Positions 24,372 to 33,012 of a DNA stretch of 64,000 nt are shown piece after piece; the stretch's first letter is position 1; every line of letters starts with the position of its first letter. This stretch comes from Clostridia bacterium. GTDB lineage: Bacteria > Bacillota > Clostridia > Christensenellales > Aristaeellaceae. The DNA lies in NCBI GenBank assembly GCA_017534885.1, contig JAFXVR010000023.1, forward strand, positions 1 through 64,000, in the 5' to 3' direction. The notes beneath the pieces were generated by a model. That model made no database searches. It was not told where the DNA came from and saw nothing but the letters and a program-made list of their open reading frames with translations. The translations under genes were made by a program, and so were the position numbers.

Positions 24372-26318
24372 TTACTTCTTGCCGCCCCCGAAGAGGGAGG
24401 TGATGGAGCCCATGAGGCCGCGGGTGATCTGGCGGGTGACCTCGCGGGAGGCGGTGGAGATGGCCGTGTTCGTGACCCGGCCGAGGACGGAGTCGTTCTT
24501 GCGGGCGCGTTCGGCGCGCTCCTCACGCAGCTCCTCGGCGCGCTTGCGGCGCTCTTCGGCCAGGCGGTCGCGCTCGGCCTTCTCCGCTTCCTTCCGCGCC
24601 TTCTCGGCCTCCTTGGCGGCCTTCTCGGCAGCCTTGGGATCCACGGGCTGGGCGGTTTCCGGCTGAATGGGCGTGTACGCGCCGGTCGCGGGATCCAGGC
24701 GCATCCACATCATCTTCTGCACATAAGCGCCGGCCGCGGCGTCGAAGATCATCACGGGCATCTGCACCGCGTCCGCGGGAATGGCGGACTGGGCGGCCAC
24801 AGCGGCCTGGGGCGCGGGCTGGGCAGCCGCCTGGGGCGCGGGCTGCACGGCGGTTTGAGGCACGGGGGTCAAGGTGGGGATGGGCTTCTGCTCATAGCTG
24901 CCGGTGGCGGCGTTGTAGATCATGAAGCCCTGGGGCTTGGCGGCCACGGGCTCGGGCTGCACCGGCGGGGTGTAGACGGGAGCCGGAGCGGTGCTGACCT
25001 GTACCTGGGCGGGGGTGATGGGCGTGGCAGGCTCCTTGCGGAAGGCGTCCACCAGCATCTCATAGGCGGAATAGCGATCCTCCATCTCGTCGTACACGCC
25101 TTGGAAGGGGCTGGTCTCGATCATGGCGGCGCGCAGGCTGGGATCGATGGCGCCCAGAGCCGACTGGGGCGGCAGGATGGTGCAGCGGTCGACAACGCCC
25201 GGCGCGCCGTCCGCGGTCAGGAAGGAGATCAGAGCTTCGCCGGTCTTCAGCGTGGTGATGGCCTCCTCGGTCTCAAAGGCCGGGTTGGCGCGGAAGGTCT
25301 GAGCCGCCACCTTCACCGCCTTCTGATCCAGCGGGGTGTAGGCGCGGAGGGCGTGCTGCACGCGGTTGCCCAGCTGGCCCAGCACACTCTGGGGGATGTC
25401 GGTGGGGGACTGGGTGATGAAGTACACGCCCACGCCCTTGGAGCGGATCAGCCGTACCACCTGCTCGATCTTGTCCATCAGTGTCTTGGAGCAGTTGTCG
25501 AAGAGCAGGTGCGCCTCGTCAAAGAAGAAGACCACCCGGGGCTTGTCCGTGTCGCCCTGCTCGGGCAGCAGCTCATACAGCTCGCTCAGCAGCCAGAGCA
25601 GGAAGGTGGAATACATGGTGGGATTGCGGAAGAGCTTGTCCGCGCTCAGCACGTTGATGAAGCCCTGGCCCTCCTCATCCAGCTGCAGCCAGTCCGCGAT
25701 GTTCAGCGCCGGCTCGCCGAAGAAGACATCTCCGCCCTGGTCTTCCAGCACGGCCACCGCACGCTGGATCGCGCCCACGGTCGCCACGGACACATTGCCG
25801 TACTGCAGGGTGTAATCCCGGGCATGTTCGCCCAGGTACGCCAGCATGGCCTTCAGATCCTTGATGTCCAGCAGGAGCATGCCCTCGTCGTCCGCCACGC
25901 GGAAGAGGATGTTCATCACGCCCGCCTGGGTCTCGTTGAGGCCCAGCATCCGGGAGAGCAGCAGCGGGCCCATCTCGCTGACGGTGGTGCGGACCGGGTG
26001 GCCCTGCTCGCCGTAGACATCCCAGAACACCGTGGGGAAGGAACGATACTGGAAGCTCGGCACTCCGCAGCGGGCCAGGCGCTCCGCCATGGAATCGGAG
26101 TGCTCGCCGGGCTTGACCATGCCGGCCAGGTCACCCTTCACGTCGCTGAGGAACACAGGCACGCCCATGGCCGAGAAGCCCTCCGCCAGCACCTTCAGCG
26201 TCACCGTTTTGCCCGTGCCGGTCGCGCCGGCAATCAGGCCGTGGCGATTGGCCATCCGCGGCAGCAGCATGGCAGGCTGTTCACCCGTGCCCACCCAGAT
26301 TGCGTTTTCGTACAGCAT
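24372..26318 (-). CDS. HerA-like ATPase / DUF853 helicase with long C-terminal tail
   Basis: 648 residues. Residues 1-~420 match DUF853 (HerA-like) ATPases: Walker A GATGTGKTVTLK, LSDVKGDLAGM, Walker B VVFFFDEAHLLF, and FITQSPTDIPQSVLGQLGNR. These are RecA-fold P-loop proteins, cytoplasmic, of uncertain role (DNA translocation is assumed from homology). Residues ~430-560 form a Pro/Ala/Gln-rich linker with three copies of an aromatic motif (YNAATGSYEQK, FDAAAGAYVQK, LDPATGAYTP). A Lys/Glu/Ala coiled coil and a Gly-rich end (TSLFGGGKK) follow. A promoter and AGGAGGA site precede it. Confidence 0.93.
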   Translation of the reverse strand: MLYENAIWVGTGEQPAMLLPRMANRHGLIAGATGTGKTVTLKVLAEGFSAMGVPVFLSDVKGDLAGMVKPGEHSDSMAERLARCGVPSFQYRSFPTVFWDVYGEQGHPVRTTVSEMGPLLLSRMLGLNETQAGVMNILFRVADDEGMLLLDIKDLKAMLAYLGEHARDYTLQYGNVSVATVGAIQRAVAVLEDQGGDVFFGEPALNIADWLQLDEEGQGFINVLSADKLFRNPTMYSTFLLWLLSELYELLPEQGDTDKPRVVFFFDEAHLLFDNCSKTLMDKIEQVVRLIRSKGVGVYFITQSPTDIPQSVLGQLGNRVQHALRAYTPLDQKAVKVAAQTFRANPAFETEEAITTLKTGEALISFLTADGAPGVVDRCTILPPQSALGAIDPSLRAAMIETSPFQGVYDEMEDRYSAYEMLVDAFRKEPATPITPAQVQVSTAPAPVYTPPVQPEPVAAKPQGFMIYNAATGSYEQKPIPTLTPVPQTAVQPAPQAAAQPAPQAAVAAQSAIPADAVQMPVMIFDAAAGAYVQKMMWMRLDPATGAYTPIQPETAQPVDPKAAEKAAKEAEKARKEAEKAERDRLAEERRKRAEELREERAERARKNDSVLGRVTNTAISTASREVTRQITRGLMGSITSLFGGGKK

Positions 26319-26364
26319 AGCTGATCCTCCTTCTGTTCATATGAAAGCGGTTGCCCTTGTCTCT

Positions 26365-26393
26365 ATTTTACACGATACAGCCGGTTTCGTCAA
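26365..26393 (-). promoter_or_regulatory. promoter of the HerA-like gene
   Basis: Minus strand TTGACG (26393-26388), 17-nt spacer, TAAAAT (26370-26365), about 46 bp ahead of the start codon. The bases after the -10 match those at deoB. Confidence 0.8.
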
Positions 26394-26470
26394 CGGGTTC
26401 AGCAATTCCCAGATAACAAATCATGCAAATATGCAGGTGTATGCGAAGGGGTGCAGGGGCGCAAGCCACG

Positions 26471-26499
26471 CGTGTCGCCAGTGGCGACCTTTAGAGCGG
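26471..26499. repeat. dispersed 29-bp repeat, copy A
   Basis: These 29 bases recur exactly, inverted, at 60870-60898. The core GTCGCCAGTGGCGAC is palindromic apart from its central base. A further shared CGTTGGG follows at similar distance. It sits in the 286-bp gap between the HerA-like and Ig-repeat genes, which shows no gene. Confidence 0.7.
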
Positions 26500-26604
26500 G
26501 ACGAGCGTTGGGATACCGCAAAGCCCCCTGCCCGCGCCCGCAGGCGCGGAATCCAAAAATCCGCGGCGTGAGCGAATCACACCGCGGAGAGGAATCATCT
26601 TGTC

Positions 26605-28176
26605 TTATTTGGCGTTGGACTCCAGCTCTTCCATGATCAGGTCGGTCAGGGTGAAGTCGGAATCGGGCAGGGCGGTATAGCCGGAGAGGTAGCACCAGTC
26701 GCTGTAGGCGTACAGGGTCTCCACGCCGTCGGACACAATGGCGATGACCACGAAGCGGCCGTTGAAGCCCGGGGACATGGCGACAGTGGCGGAAGTGGAG
26801 GAGAAGAAGGCCACATTGCGTCCCAGCTCGTCATAGCAGGTGTAGAAATAGGAGTAGGAGCCGGTGCCGCCGGTGACCGAGGGCTGGGTGATGTACATGG
26901 AGCGGTTGTCGCCGGACACCGTGGCGGTGATGGTGCCGATGTTCATGGGCGGCCGGTTCGGATAGCCGGTCAGATCCAGCCAGGGCGACACGATGTTCAG
27001 GGCGGTCAGCCCGTCAGTGACGAAGCAGATCACGTTGAAGTGGCCGTTCTCGCCGGTGTGCAGGGAGACCTCAGCGTCGTCCGCGGCCTGGAAGATCAGG
27101 TTCCGGCCCAGACTGTTGTACACGCTGTAGCTGAAGTGATACCGGCCCGTTCCGCCATAGGCGTTGGGGCGGGTCACCAGGATCTCGCGGCCGGTGGAGG
27201 AAGCCCGGATGGACAGGGTGGCGTCCGTGGTCAGCGGATCGGTGGTGGAGGGCAGGAGCACCCAGTCGGTATGCAGGGTCACCTTGTCCTTGCCGTCGGT
27301 CACGGTGCAGAACACGCAGTAGTTGCCGCCGGTGCCGGGCGTCATGGCCACAGTGGGATCGCTGCTGTAGAAGTAGTTGATGGGGCGGGAGGCGTCGTTG
27401 TAGCACATGTAGGCATACACGTAGCTGCCGCTGCCGCCCACGGCGGTGGGCTGATCCACATAGATGCTCCGCTGATCGGCGGACACATGGTAGACCAGCT
27501 GGGTCTCCAGCAGACGGAAGTCCGTCACGATGCCGATGGTGATCTTGCCGCTGGGCGTCTCAGGCAGGGTTGTGAAGCCGTCAGACACAACAACTGTCAC
27601 GTAATAAACGCCGGGCGTCAGGGGCGAGTTGGCGGAGGTGCCGGTGAAAGTGTAGGTATTCTCCGCGATCGCGCCGGTCTGGTTGAGCAGATTGTCGTTC
27701 TCGTCATAGAGACGGAAAACGAAGGTGGCGTTGTCCTGGCCCACGCTGTAATCCGCCGTCGCGATGACGGAGGCGCCGTCCGAGCCCTCAGCCACGTTCA
27801 GCTTGTTGAGGGTCAGGGTGCCGGGATCGTAGGCCGTGATGCCAAAGCGGGAAGCCGCCACGGTGTTCTCCGCGTCGGTTACCGTCACGATGATGACGTA
27901 CTGGCCCGTCTCCTCGGGGGTGAAGGTGGTGCGCTTGTTGCCGTCAAAGCTGTCCACATAGCGGCCGTTGCGCGTCACTTCCACAAACACATCGTAGGGA
28001 GCGGTGCCGCCCTTGATGGTGTACTGCACGTTGAAGGGCTTGCCCGCCACCATCGCGCTGGGCTGCGCCAGAGTCACTTCCAGCGGATCCGTCGCCTTGG
28101 GGGCGTCCGCCAGCGCCGTACAGGAGAGCATCAGCGCGCACAGCAGCGCCGCGATTACGAATAAGCGTTTGCTCAT
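26605..28176 (-). CDS. secreted protein with Ig-like/PKD-type repeats
   Basis: 523 residues. A signal peptide (KRLFVIAALLCALMLSCTALA) is followed by an Ig/PKD-like domain (IKGGTAPYDVFVEVTRNGRY) and a second (SVGQDNATFVFRLYDENDN). Three ~95-residue repeats share GGTGSYxYxYxxYxxxGR...AxVAMxPGxxGxFxVxxxVxDG. No sorting signal, transmembrane anchor or enzyme motif is visible. Likely an exported surface or extracellular structural protein. ATG at 28176 has AAAGGAAGG ahead and begins the signal peptide. Confidence 0.8.
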   Translation of the reverse strand: MSKRLFVIAALLCALMLSCTALADAPKATDPLEVTLAQPSAMVAGKPFNVQYTIKGGTAPYDVFVEVTRNGRYVDSFDGNKRTTFTPEETGQYVIIVTVTDAENTVAASRFGITAYDPGTLTLNKLNVAEGSDGASVIATADYSVGQDNATFVFRLYDENDNLLNQTGAIAENTYTFTGTSANSPLTPGVYYVTVVVSDGFTTLPETPSGKITIGIVTDFRLLETQLVYHVSADQRSIYVDQPTAVGGSGSYVYAYMCYNDASRPINYFYSSDPTVAMTPGTGGNYCVFCTVTDGKDKVTLHTDWVLLPSTTDPLTTDATLSIRASSTGREILVTRPNAYGGTGRYHFSYSVYNSLGRNLIFQAADDAEVSLHTGENGHFNVICFVTDGLTALNIVSPWLDLTGYPNRPPMNIGTITATVSGDNRSMYITQPSVTGGTGSYSYFYTCYDELGRNVAFFSSTSATVAMSPGFNGRFVVIAIVSDGVETLYAYSDWCYLSGYTALPDSDFTLTDLIMEELESNAK

Positions 28177-28354
28177 CAGAATCCTTCCTTTCACCATAAG
28201 GGAAGTATACAGGCTGATTCTACCATCAACAGCGGAAAAAGTCAATCATAAGTTGCATATTTTTGTCTGTATCGTTACGGGAATTTTTCGCGGCCATTTC
28301 AATTCGTTACGCAGACGTTACGTGCATCCACCCGTTCAGGCTGAAAACGCCGCG

Positions 28355-29011
28355 TCACAGCCGGTTTGAAATGATCGCCCTGCGCTTCACCGGGAAGGTA
28401 AAATATGTCTCCGGATAAGTCTCGTCCTTCAGGGTGAAATGCCACCACTCCGTTTCCAGGGGTTTGAAGCCGCAGTCCAGCATGGTCTCCCGCAGGAGCA
28501 TCCGGCTTTCGTACTGCTCCGGGGTGATGTCCCGGCAGTCCGGGTGGCTCAGCTCCCCGAAGTAGTCGAAGGGGCCGCCCATGTTCACCTCCCGCTGGGT
28601 GCGGGTGTCAAAGAGCGTCAGATCCACCGTGCTGCCCCGGCTGTGGCCGGAGCGCTCGGCGATGTACCCGCCGGGGATCAGGCCGCGCTTGTCCAGCTCC
28701 GGGTAGAAGAAGGCCTTCATGCGGGTGTCCAGCGGATTCTGCGCCCAGCGCATGAAGTGGTCGACGGCCATCTGCGGGCGGTAGGCGTCGAAAATCTTCA
28801 GCCGAAAGCCCCGGGTCATCAGGCTGTCGCTGGCGGCTTTCAGCGCCCTGGCCGCCTCCCGGGTCAGCAGGGCGATAGGCTCCTCGTATCCGTCGATCCG
28901 GTCGCCGATGAAGTTGAAGGTGGAATAGTACCTGATCTCCAGGATGACCTCCGGCACCGCCTCGCCGACGCTGACAAAGCCGGAAGCGTCCTCTGAGAAC
29001 CGCATATGCAC
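28355..29011 (-). CDS. D-alanyl-D-alanine dipeptidase (VanX/DdpX family)
   Basis: Zinc dipeptidase that hydrolyses D-Ala-D-Ala. The 218-residue product has the catalytic arginine context IFDAYRPQMAVD, the zinc motif SGHSRGSTVDLTLFD (His and Asp ligands) and the base/ligand motif EWWHF. It is an isolated gene without vanHA or van regulators, so vancomycin resistance is not implied; a cell-wall turnover role is more likely. Start ATG 29011 or the ATG two codons later. The 178-bp gap after the Ig-repeat gene shows nothing identifiable. Confidence 0.92.
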   Translation of the reverse strand: MHMRFSEDASGFVSVGEAVPEVILEIRYYSTFNFIGDRIDGYEEPIALLTREAARALKAASDSLMTRGFRLKIFDAYRPQMAVDHFMRWAQNPLDTRMKAFFYPELDKRGLIPGGYIAERSGHSRGSTVDLTLFDTRTQREVNMGGPFDYFGELSHPDCRDITPEQYESRMLLRETMLDCGFKPLETEWWHFTLKDETYPETYFTFPVKRRAIISNRL

Positions 29012-29182
29012 CCCTCCTTGCCGCGCCCGCCCGCATCAGGGCCCCTTACGCCCCGCGGGAAATGTGATGCGGCTGACTTTCCTTCATTATAACATATGGC
29101 GGGTAAATGTAAAGCCTGTGCCCGCGGCGCCTGCGCTCCTGCCGCCCGTGATCCACCCGTGATCCGCTTTTTCACTCGATGC

Positions 29183-29211
29183 TTGCATTCCCCCGGGAAC
29201 TGTGCTATAAT
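29183..29211 (+). promoter_or_regulatory. promoter of the pheS-pheT operon
   Basis: TTGCAT, 17-nt spacer, TATAAT. Transcription should start near 29218, giving a leader of about 250 nt that contains the T-box. Confidence 0.88.
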
Positions 29212-29218
29212 CCAACCC

Positions 29219-29446
29219 GTTGACGAACAATGACCGGGCCTGAGTAGGCGGCGGGGAGTCTGTTCAAGAGAGCGGCCGGAGGTGGGAGGGCCGCACAGAT
29301 CCGCCGGGCGAAGTTCATCCCGCGAGTTCTCCCGGAGGGGCGCAGGGCAGCGTTACGGCCCGGACGAGGTGGCGGCCCTGTGCCGCAAGGTGAGTGGTAC
29401 CGCGGAAGAATCCGTCTCACGCAGGCGCGTGGGGACGGTTTTTTTG
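29219..29446 (+). ncRNA. T-box riboswitch (phenylalanine)
   Basis: The leader has the T-box sequence GTGAGTGGTACCGCGGAAG (29390-29408) followed by a terminator hairpin (CCGTCTCACGC / GCGTGGGGACGG) and seven T (29412-29445). Uncharged tRNA-Phe would bind and favour the antiterminator, allowing read-through to pheST. A TTC codon that could act as specifier lies at 29314-29316. The upstream stem I region includes AGAGAG and GGAGGTGGG elements. Phe specificity is inferred mainly from the genes downstream. Confidence 0.9.
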
Positions 29447-29466
29447 AGGAAAATGGAGGAATGGGT

Positions 29467-30525
29467 ATGAACGAGAGAATCAGCGCGCTGCGGGAGCAGT
29501 TCGAGAAGCGGCTGGCCGCTATCCAGTCGCTGCAGGAGCTGGAGGAGATCCGGGTGTCCTTCCTGGGCAAGAAGGGCCTGGTCACCGAGGCGCTGAAGGG
29601 CATGGGCGCCCTGTCTGACGAGATGAAGCGCACCTTGGGCAAGGAGACCAACGAGCTGAAGAGCATGATCACCGTGGCCCTGGGCGAAAAGCTGGAGGCC
29701 ATCCGCCAGCTGGAGGAGCAGCGGCAGATCGACCAGATGCCTGACTTTGACGTATCCCTGCCGCCCGCGGTGGAGGCGGGCAGCTACCACCCCATCACCC
29801 TGGTGCAGCGGCAGTGCGAGCAGGTCTTCCGCTCCATGGGCTTCACCGTGGAGGATTACAGCGAGGTGGTGACGGACTGGGAGTGCTTCGAGAGCCTGAA
29901 CATTCCCAAGTTCCACCCGGCCCGGGACATGCAGGACACCTATTATCTGGAGAACGGCCAGCTGCTGAAGACCCAGACCTCCGCCGCCCAGAACGCCATC
30001 TACCTGAAGTACCGCGACGCGCTGGTGAAGGACGGGGTGCCCATCAAGGCCATCTTCCCCGGCCGCTGCTTCCGCAACGAGGCCACCGACGCCTGCCATG
30101 AGAATACCTTCTTCCAGATGGAAGGCGTGATGGTGGATCGCAACATCTCCATCTCCAACCTGATTTACTTCATGAAAACCATGCTCTCGGAGGTCTTCCG
30201 CAAGGACATCCGGGTGCGGCTGCGCCCCGGCTTCTTCCCCTTCGTGGAACCCGGCTTCGAGCTGGATATCTCCTGCCTGATCTGCGGCGGGAGCGGCTGC
30301 GCCAGCTGCAAGCATTCCGGCTGGCTGGAGCTCTGCCCCTGCGGCATGATCCACCCCGAAGTGCTGCGCATGGGCGGCATCGATCCCGAGGAGTACACCG
30401 GCTTTGCCTTCGGCCTGGGCCTGACGCGCCTGGCCATGATGAAGTACGGCGTTGCCGATATCCGCGACCTGAACTCCGGCAGCCTGGTGCGGCTGAGCCA
30501 GTTCGTGGACGACGTTCAGGTGTAA
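29467..30525 (+). CDS. pheS: phenylalanyl-tRNA synthetase alpha subunit
   Basis: 352 residues. Coiled N-terminal arm (ERISALREQFEKRLAAIQSLQEL), then the class II core: HPITLVQRQCEQVFRSMGF, motif 2 FPGRCFRNEATDACHENTFFQMEGVMVD and motif 3 GFAFGLGLTRLAMMKYGVADIR. The alpha subunit holds the aminoacylation site of the heterotetramer. ATG at 29467 is preferred because GGAGG lies 7 nt ahead. An extra cysteine-rich segment (CLICGGSGCASC) is present near residue 275. It is controlled by the T-box and followed 15 bp later by pheT. Confidence 0.97.
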   Translation: MNERISALREQFEKRLAAIQSLQELEEIRVSFLGKKGLVTEALKGMGALSDEMKRTLGKETNELKSMITVALGEKLEAIRQLEEQRQIDQMPDFDVSLPPAVEAGSYHPITLVQRQCEQVFRSMGFTVEDYSEVVTDWECFESLNIPKFHPARDMQDTYYLENGQLLKTQTSAAQNAIYLKYRDALVKDGVPIKAIFPGRCFRNEATDACHENTFFQMEGVMVDRNISISNLIYFMKTMLSEVFRKDIRVRLRPGFFPFVEPGFELDISCLICGGSGCASCKHSGWLELCPCGMIHPEVLRMGGIDPEEYTGFAFGLGLTRLAMMKYGVADIRDLNSGSLVRLSQFVDDVQV

Positions 30526-30540
30526 GGGGGAGCGACACAT

Positions 30541-32910
30541 ATGCTGATTTCAATGAACTGGATCAAGGAATTCGTTGATCTGCGGGATTATGACAATGAA
30601 GCCCTGCTCAGCCTGATCCACCGCTTTTCCCTGTCCGCCGCGGAGGTGGAAAACGAAATCGCCCTGAAGGGCAGCGATGTGCGCGGCGTGGTGGTGGCTG
30701 AGATTCTCTCGGTGGACGCGCATCCGAACAGCAAGAAGCTCCACCTGCTGAAGGTGGACTGCGGCGAAGCGGCCCCGGTGGACGTGGTCTGCGGCGCGCC
30801 GAATGTGCGGGTGGGCATGAAGACCGCCTTCGCGAAGGTGGGCGCGCGCCTGGGCGAGATCGACATCGCGCCCCGGGAGCTGGCGGGCTGCCTCTCCTAC
30901 GGCATGTGCTGCTCCGAGAAGGAGCTGGGCTTGAGCGAGGATCACAGCGGCATCATGGATCTCGATCCCGTCCTGCCCAACGGCACCGACCTGAAGTCCG
31001 TCTTCGCCATCGACGACATCGTGTTTGAGGTGGACAACAAGTCCCTGACCAACCGGCCCGACCTCTGGGGCCACTACGGCATCGCCCGGGAGTTCGCCGC
31101 CTTAGCCGGACGTCCTCTCCTGCCCCTGCCCGAGGCCGACCTGACCGCCTATGAGCATCTGCCCAAGGTGGATCTGGACATCGAGGATCCCCTCTGCCAG
31201 CGCTATTCCTGCCTGACGGTGGAGCACATCACCCGGAACGTCAGCCCCCTCAACATGCGCATCCGGCTCTTCTACTGCGGCATGCGGGCCATTAACCTGC
31301 TGGCTGACCTGACCAACTACCTCATGCTGGAAATGGGCCAGCCCATGCACGCCTTCGACAGCCGCCGGGTGGAGAAGATCCGCATCCGCCGCTTTGACAG
31401 GCCCTTCACCTTCCAGACCCTGGACGGGGTGGAGCGGGCCATCGACGAGAACACCCTGATGATCTGCAACGGCGACAAGCCCGTAGCCATCGCCGGCATC
31501 ATGGGCGGCCTGGACAGCGAGATCGTGGAGGACACCACCTCCCTGACCCTCGAGTCCGCTACTTTTGACGCGGCCTCCGTGCGCAAGTCCACCGTGCGCC
31601 TCTCTCACCGCACCGATTCCTCCGCCCGCTATGAGAAGAGCCTCGATCCCGAGATGACCACCCATGCCATCGGCCGCTTCCTGTACCTGCTGCAGGGCAT
31701 TGACAGCGGCGTGCAGGTCACCTCAGCCCTCACCGACCAGTATCCCTTCCACTATCCGCAGGTGGAGCTGACCTTCACCAAGGCCTATGTGGACCGCTAT
31801 ACCGGCATCCGCCTCACCGATGAGGATATCGTGCGCCCCCTGAAGGCCTTGGGCTTCGGCGTGCAGCAGGACGGCGACCGGTTCACGGTGCAGGTACCAT
31901 CCTGGCGCGCCACCAAGGACGTGACCATCAAGGCGGACATCATCGAGGAAATCACCCGCATCTACGGCTATGACAACTTCGCGGTCAACACCACCCTCTC
32001 GCCTCTCTACCCGGTGCGCCCCGCCCCCGAGAAGACCATCGAGGACAAGCTGAAGGATCTGCTGGTGCAGCGCTTCCGCCTGCATGAGACCCACACCTAC
32101 ATCTGGCAGTACGCCGACGAGCTCAAGCGCCTGGGCCTGCCCGTGGAGGAGAACGTGAAGCTGCAGGGCGCCGTCAACCCGGGCATCGAGACCCTGCGGC
32201 GCTCCATCGTCCAGACCCAGCTCTGCCTGCTCAAGCCCAACGCGGGCTATGCCGCCGATTTCGGCCTCTTCGAGATCGGCCGCGTGGTGAAGGGGCTGAA
32301 GGCCGACGGCCTCTGCGACGAGCATAAGCACCTGGCCATCACCCTCATGTCCCGCACCGCCGACCACCGGACGCTCTACTTCCGCCTGCGCGATCTGCTC
32401 TGTGCCCTGACCCAGGACATCAAGCATGCGGATCCCGAGTTCGTGCCCACCGCCCCGGCCCACGCCTGGGAGCATCCCAAGAACCTCTGCGCCATCCGTC
32501 TGGGCGGCGTTGAGCTGGGCACCCTCGGCCTGCTGCACCCCTCCGTCCTGGCCAAGGTGGACAAGAAGGCCAGCGTGGTCTTCGCGGAGCTGGACGTGCC
32601 GGCCTTCGCGGACATCCCCGCCTCCCCCATCGACTACCGCGTGCCCAGCAAGTATCCGGGCATGGAACAGGACCTGACGGTCATTTCCGACCGCTACGCC
32701 CCCATCGCCGAGGCGGTGGCTCAGGTGAACAGCCCCCTGGTGACGGGCGTGCAGGTGGTCTCCATCTTCAATGACCTCTCCGGCCAGTCCATCAGCGTGC
32801 GCATCTCCTTTGCCCACCCCGACCGCACCCTCACCGGCGAGGAAGTGCAGCAGGTGATGGATGAGATCGTTGCGGTGCTGGGGGAGAAGGGGATTCGGAT
32901 GAAGGGGTGA
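30541..32910 (+). CDS. pheT: phenylalanyl-tRNA synthetase beta subunit
   Basis: 789 residues with the usual order: N-terminal EMAP/tRNA-binding-like domain (VVVAEILSVDAHPNSKKLHLLKVDCG, VVCGAPNVRVG), B3/B4 editing domain (IRLFYCGMRAINLLADLTNYLMLEMGQPMHAFD), B5, the catalytic-like core (FRLHETHTYIW, LFEIGRVVKG) and the C-terminal anticodon-binding FDX-ACB fold (YPGMEQDLTVI). Length is standard. It follows GGGGGAGC, and a terminator follows its stop. Confidence 0.97.
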   Translation: MLISMNWIKEFVDLRDYDNEALLSLIHRFSLSAAEVENEIALKGSDVRGVVVAEILSVDAHPNSKKLHLLKVDCGEAAPVDVVCGAPNVRVGMKTAFAKVGARLGEIDIAPRELAGCLSYGMCCSEKELGLSEDHSGIMDLDPVLPNGTDLKSVFAIDDIVFEVDNKSLTNRPDLWGHYGIAREFAALAGRPLLPLPEADLTAYEHLPKVDLDIEDPLCQRYSCLTVEHITRNVSPLNMRIRLFYCGMRAINLLADLTNYLMLEMGQPMHAFDSRRVEKIRIRRFDRPFTFQTLDGVERAIDENTLMICNGDKPVAIAGIMGGLDSEIVEDTTSLTLESATFDAASVRKSTVRLSHRTDSSARYEKSLDPEMTTHAIGRFLYLLQGIDSGVQVTSALTDQYPFHYPQVELTFTKAYVDRYTGIRLTDEDIVRPLKALGFGVQQDGDRFTVQVPSWRATKDVTIKADIIEEITRIYGYDNFAVNTTLSPLYPVRPAPEKTIEDKLKDLLVQRFRLHETHTYIWQYADELKRLGLPVEENVKLQGAVNPGIETLRRSIVQTQLCLLKPNAGYAADFGLFEIGRVVKGLKADGLCDEHKHLAITLMSRTADHRTLYFRLRDLLCALTQDIKHADPEFVPTAPAHAWEHPKNLCAIRLGGVELGTLGLLHPSVLAKVDKKASVVFAELDVPAFADIPASPIDYRVPSKYPGMEQDLTVISDRYAPIAEAVAQVNSPLVTGVQVVSIFNDLSGQSISVRISFAHPDRTLTGEEVQQVMDEIVAVLGEKGIRMKG

Positions 32911-32969
32911 GCTGTTAGCTTTTAGCTGTTAGCTGAGTTACTCATTTCTGATTCCCGTTAACAAAACAG

Positions 32970-33000
32970 GCTGCCCCGCTAAGCGAGGCAGTCTTTCTTT
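32970..33000 (+). terminator. terminator after pheT
   Basis: CTGCCCCGCT-AA-GCGAGGCAG forms a stem with one mismatch, followed by TCTTTCTTT. A short run of TTAGCTG-type heptamers (about 32910-32937) lies between the pheT stop and this hairpin. Confidence 0.75.
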
Positions 33001-33012
33001 CTGTTGGCGGGG

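Noticed and set aside
28355-29011. Vancomycin-resistance cluster from the VanX-like gene
   Set aside because: No vanH, vanA/B ligase or vanRS neighbours. Stand-alone VanX-like dipeptidases occur widely without resistance.
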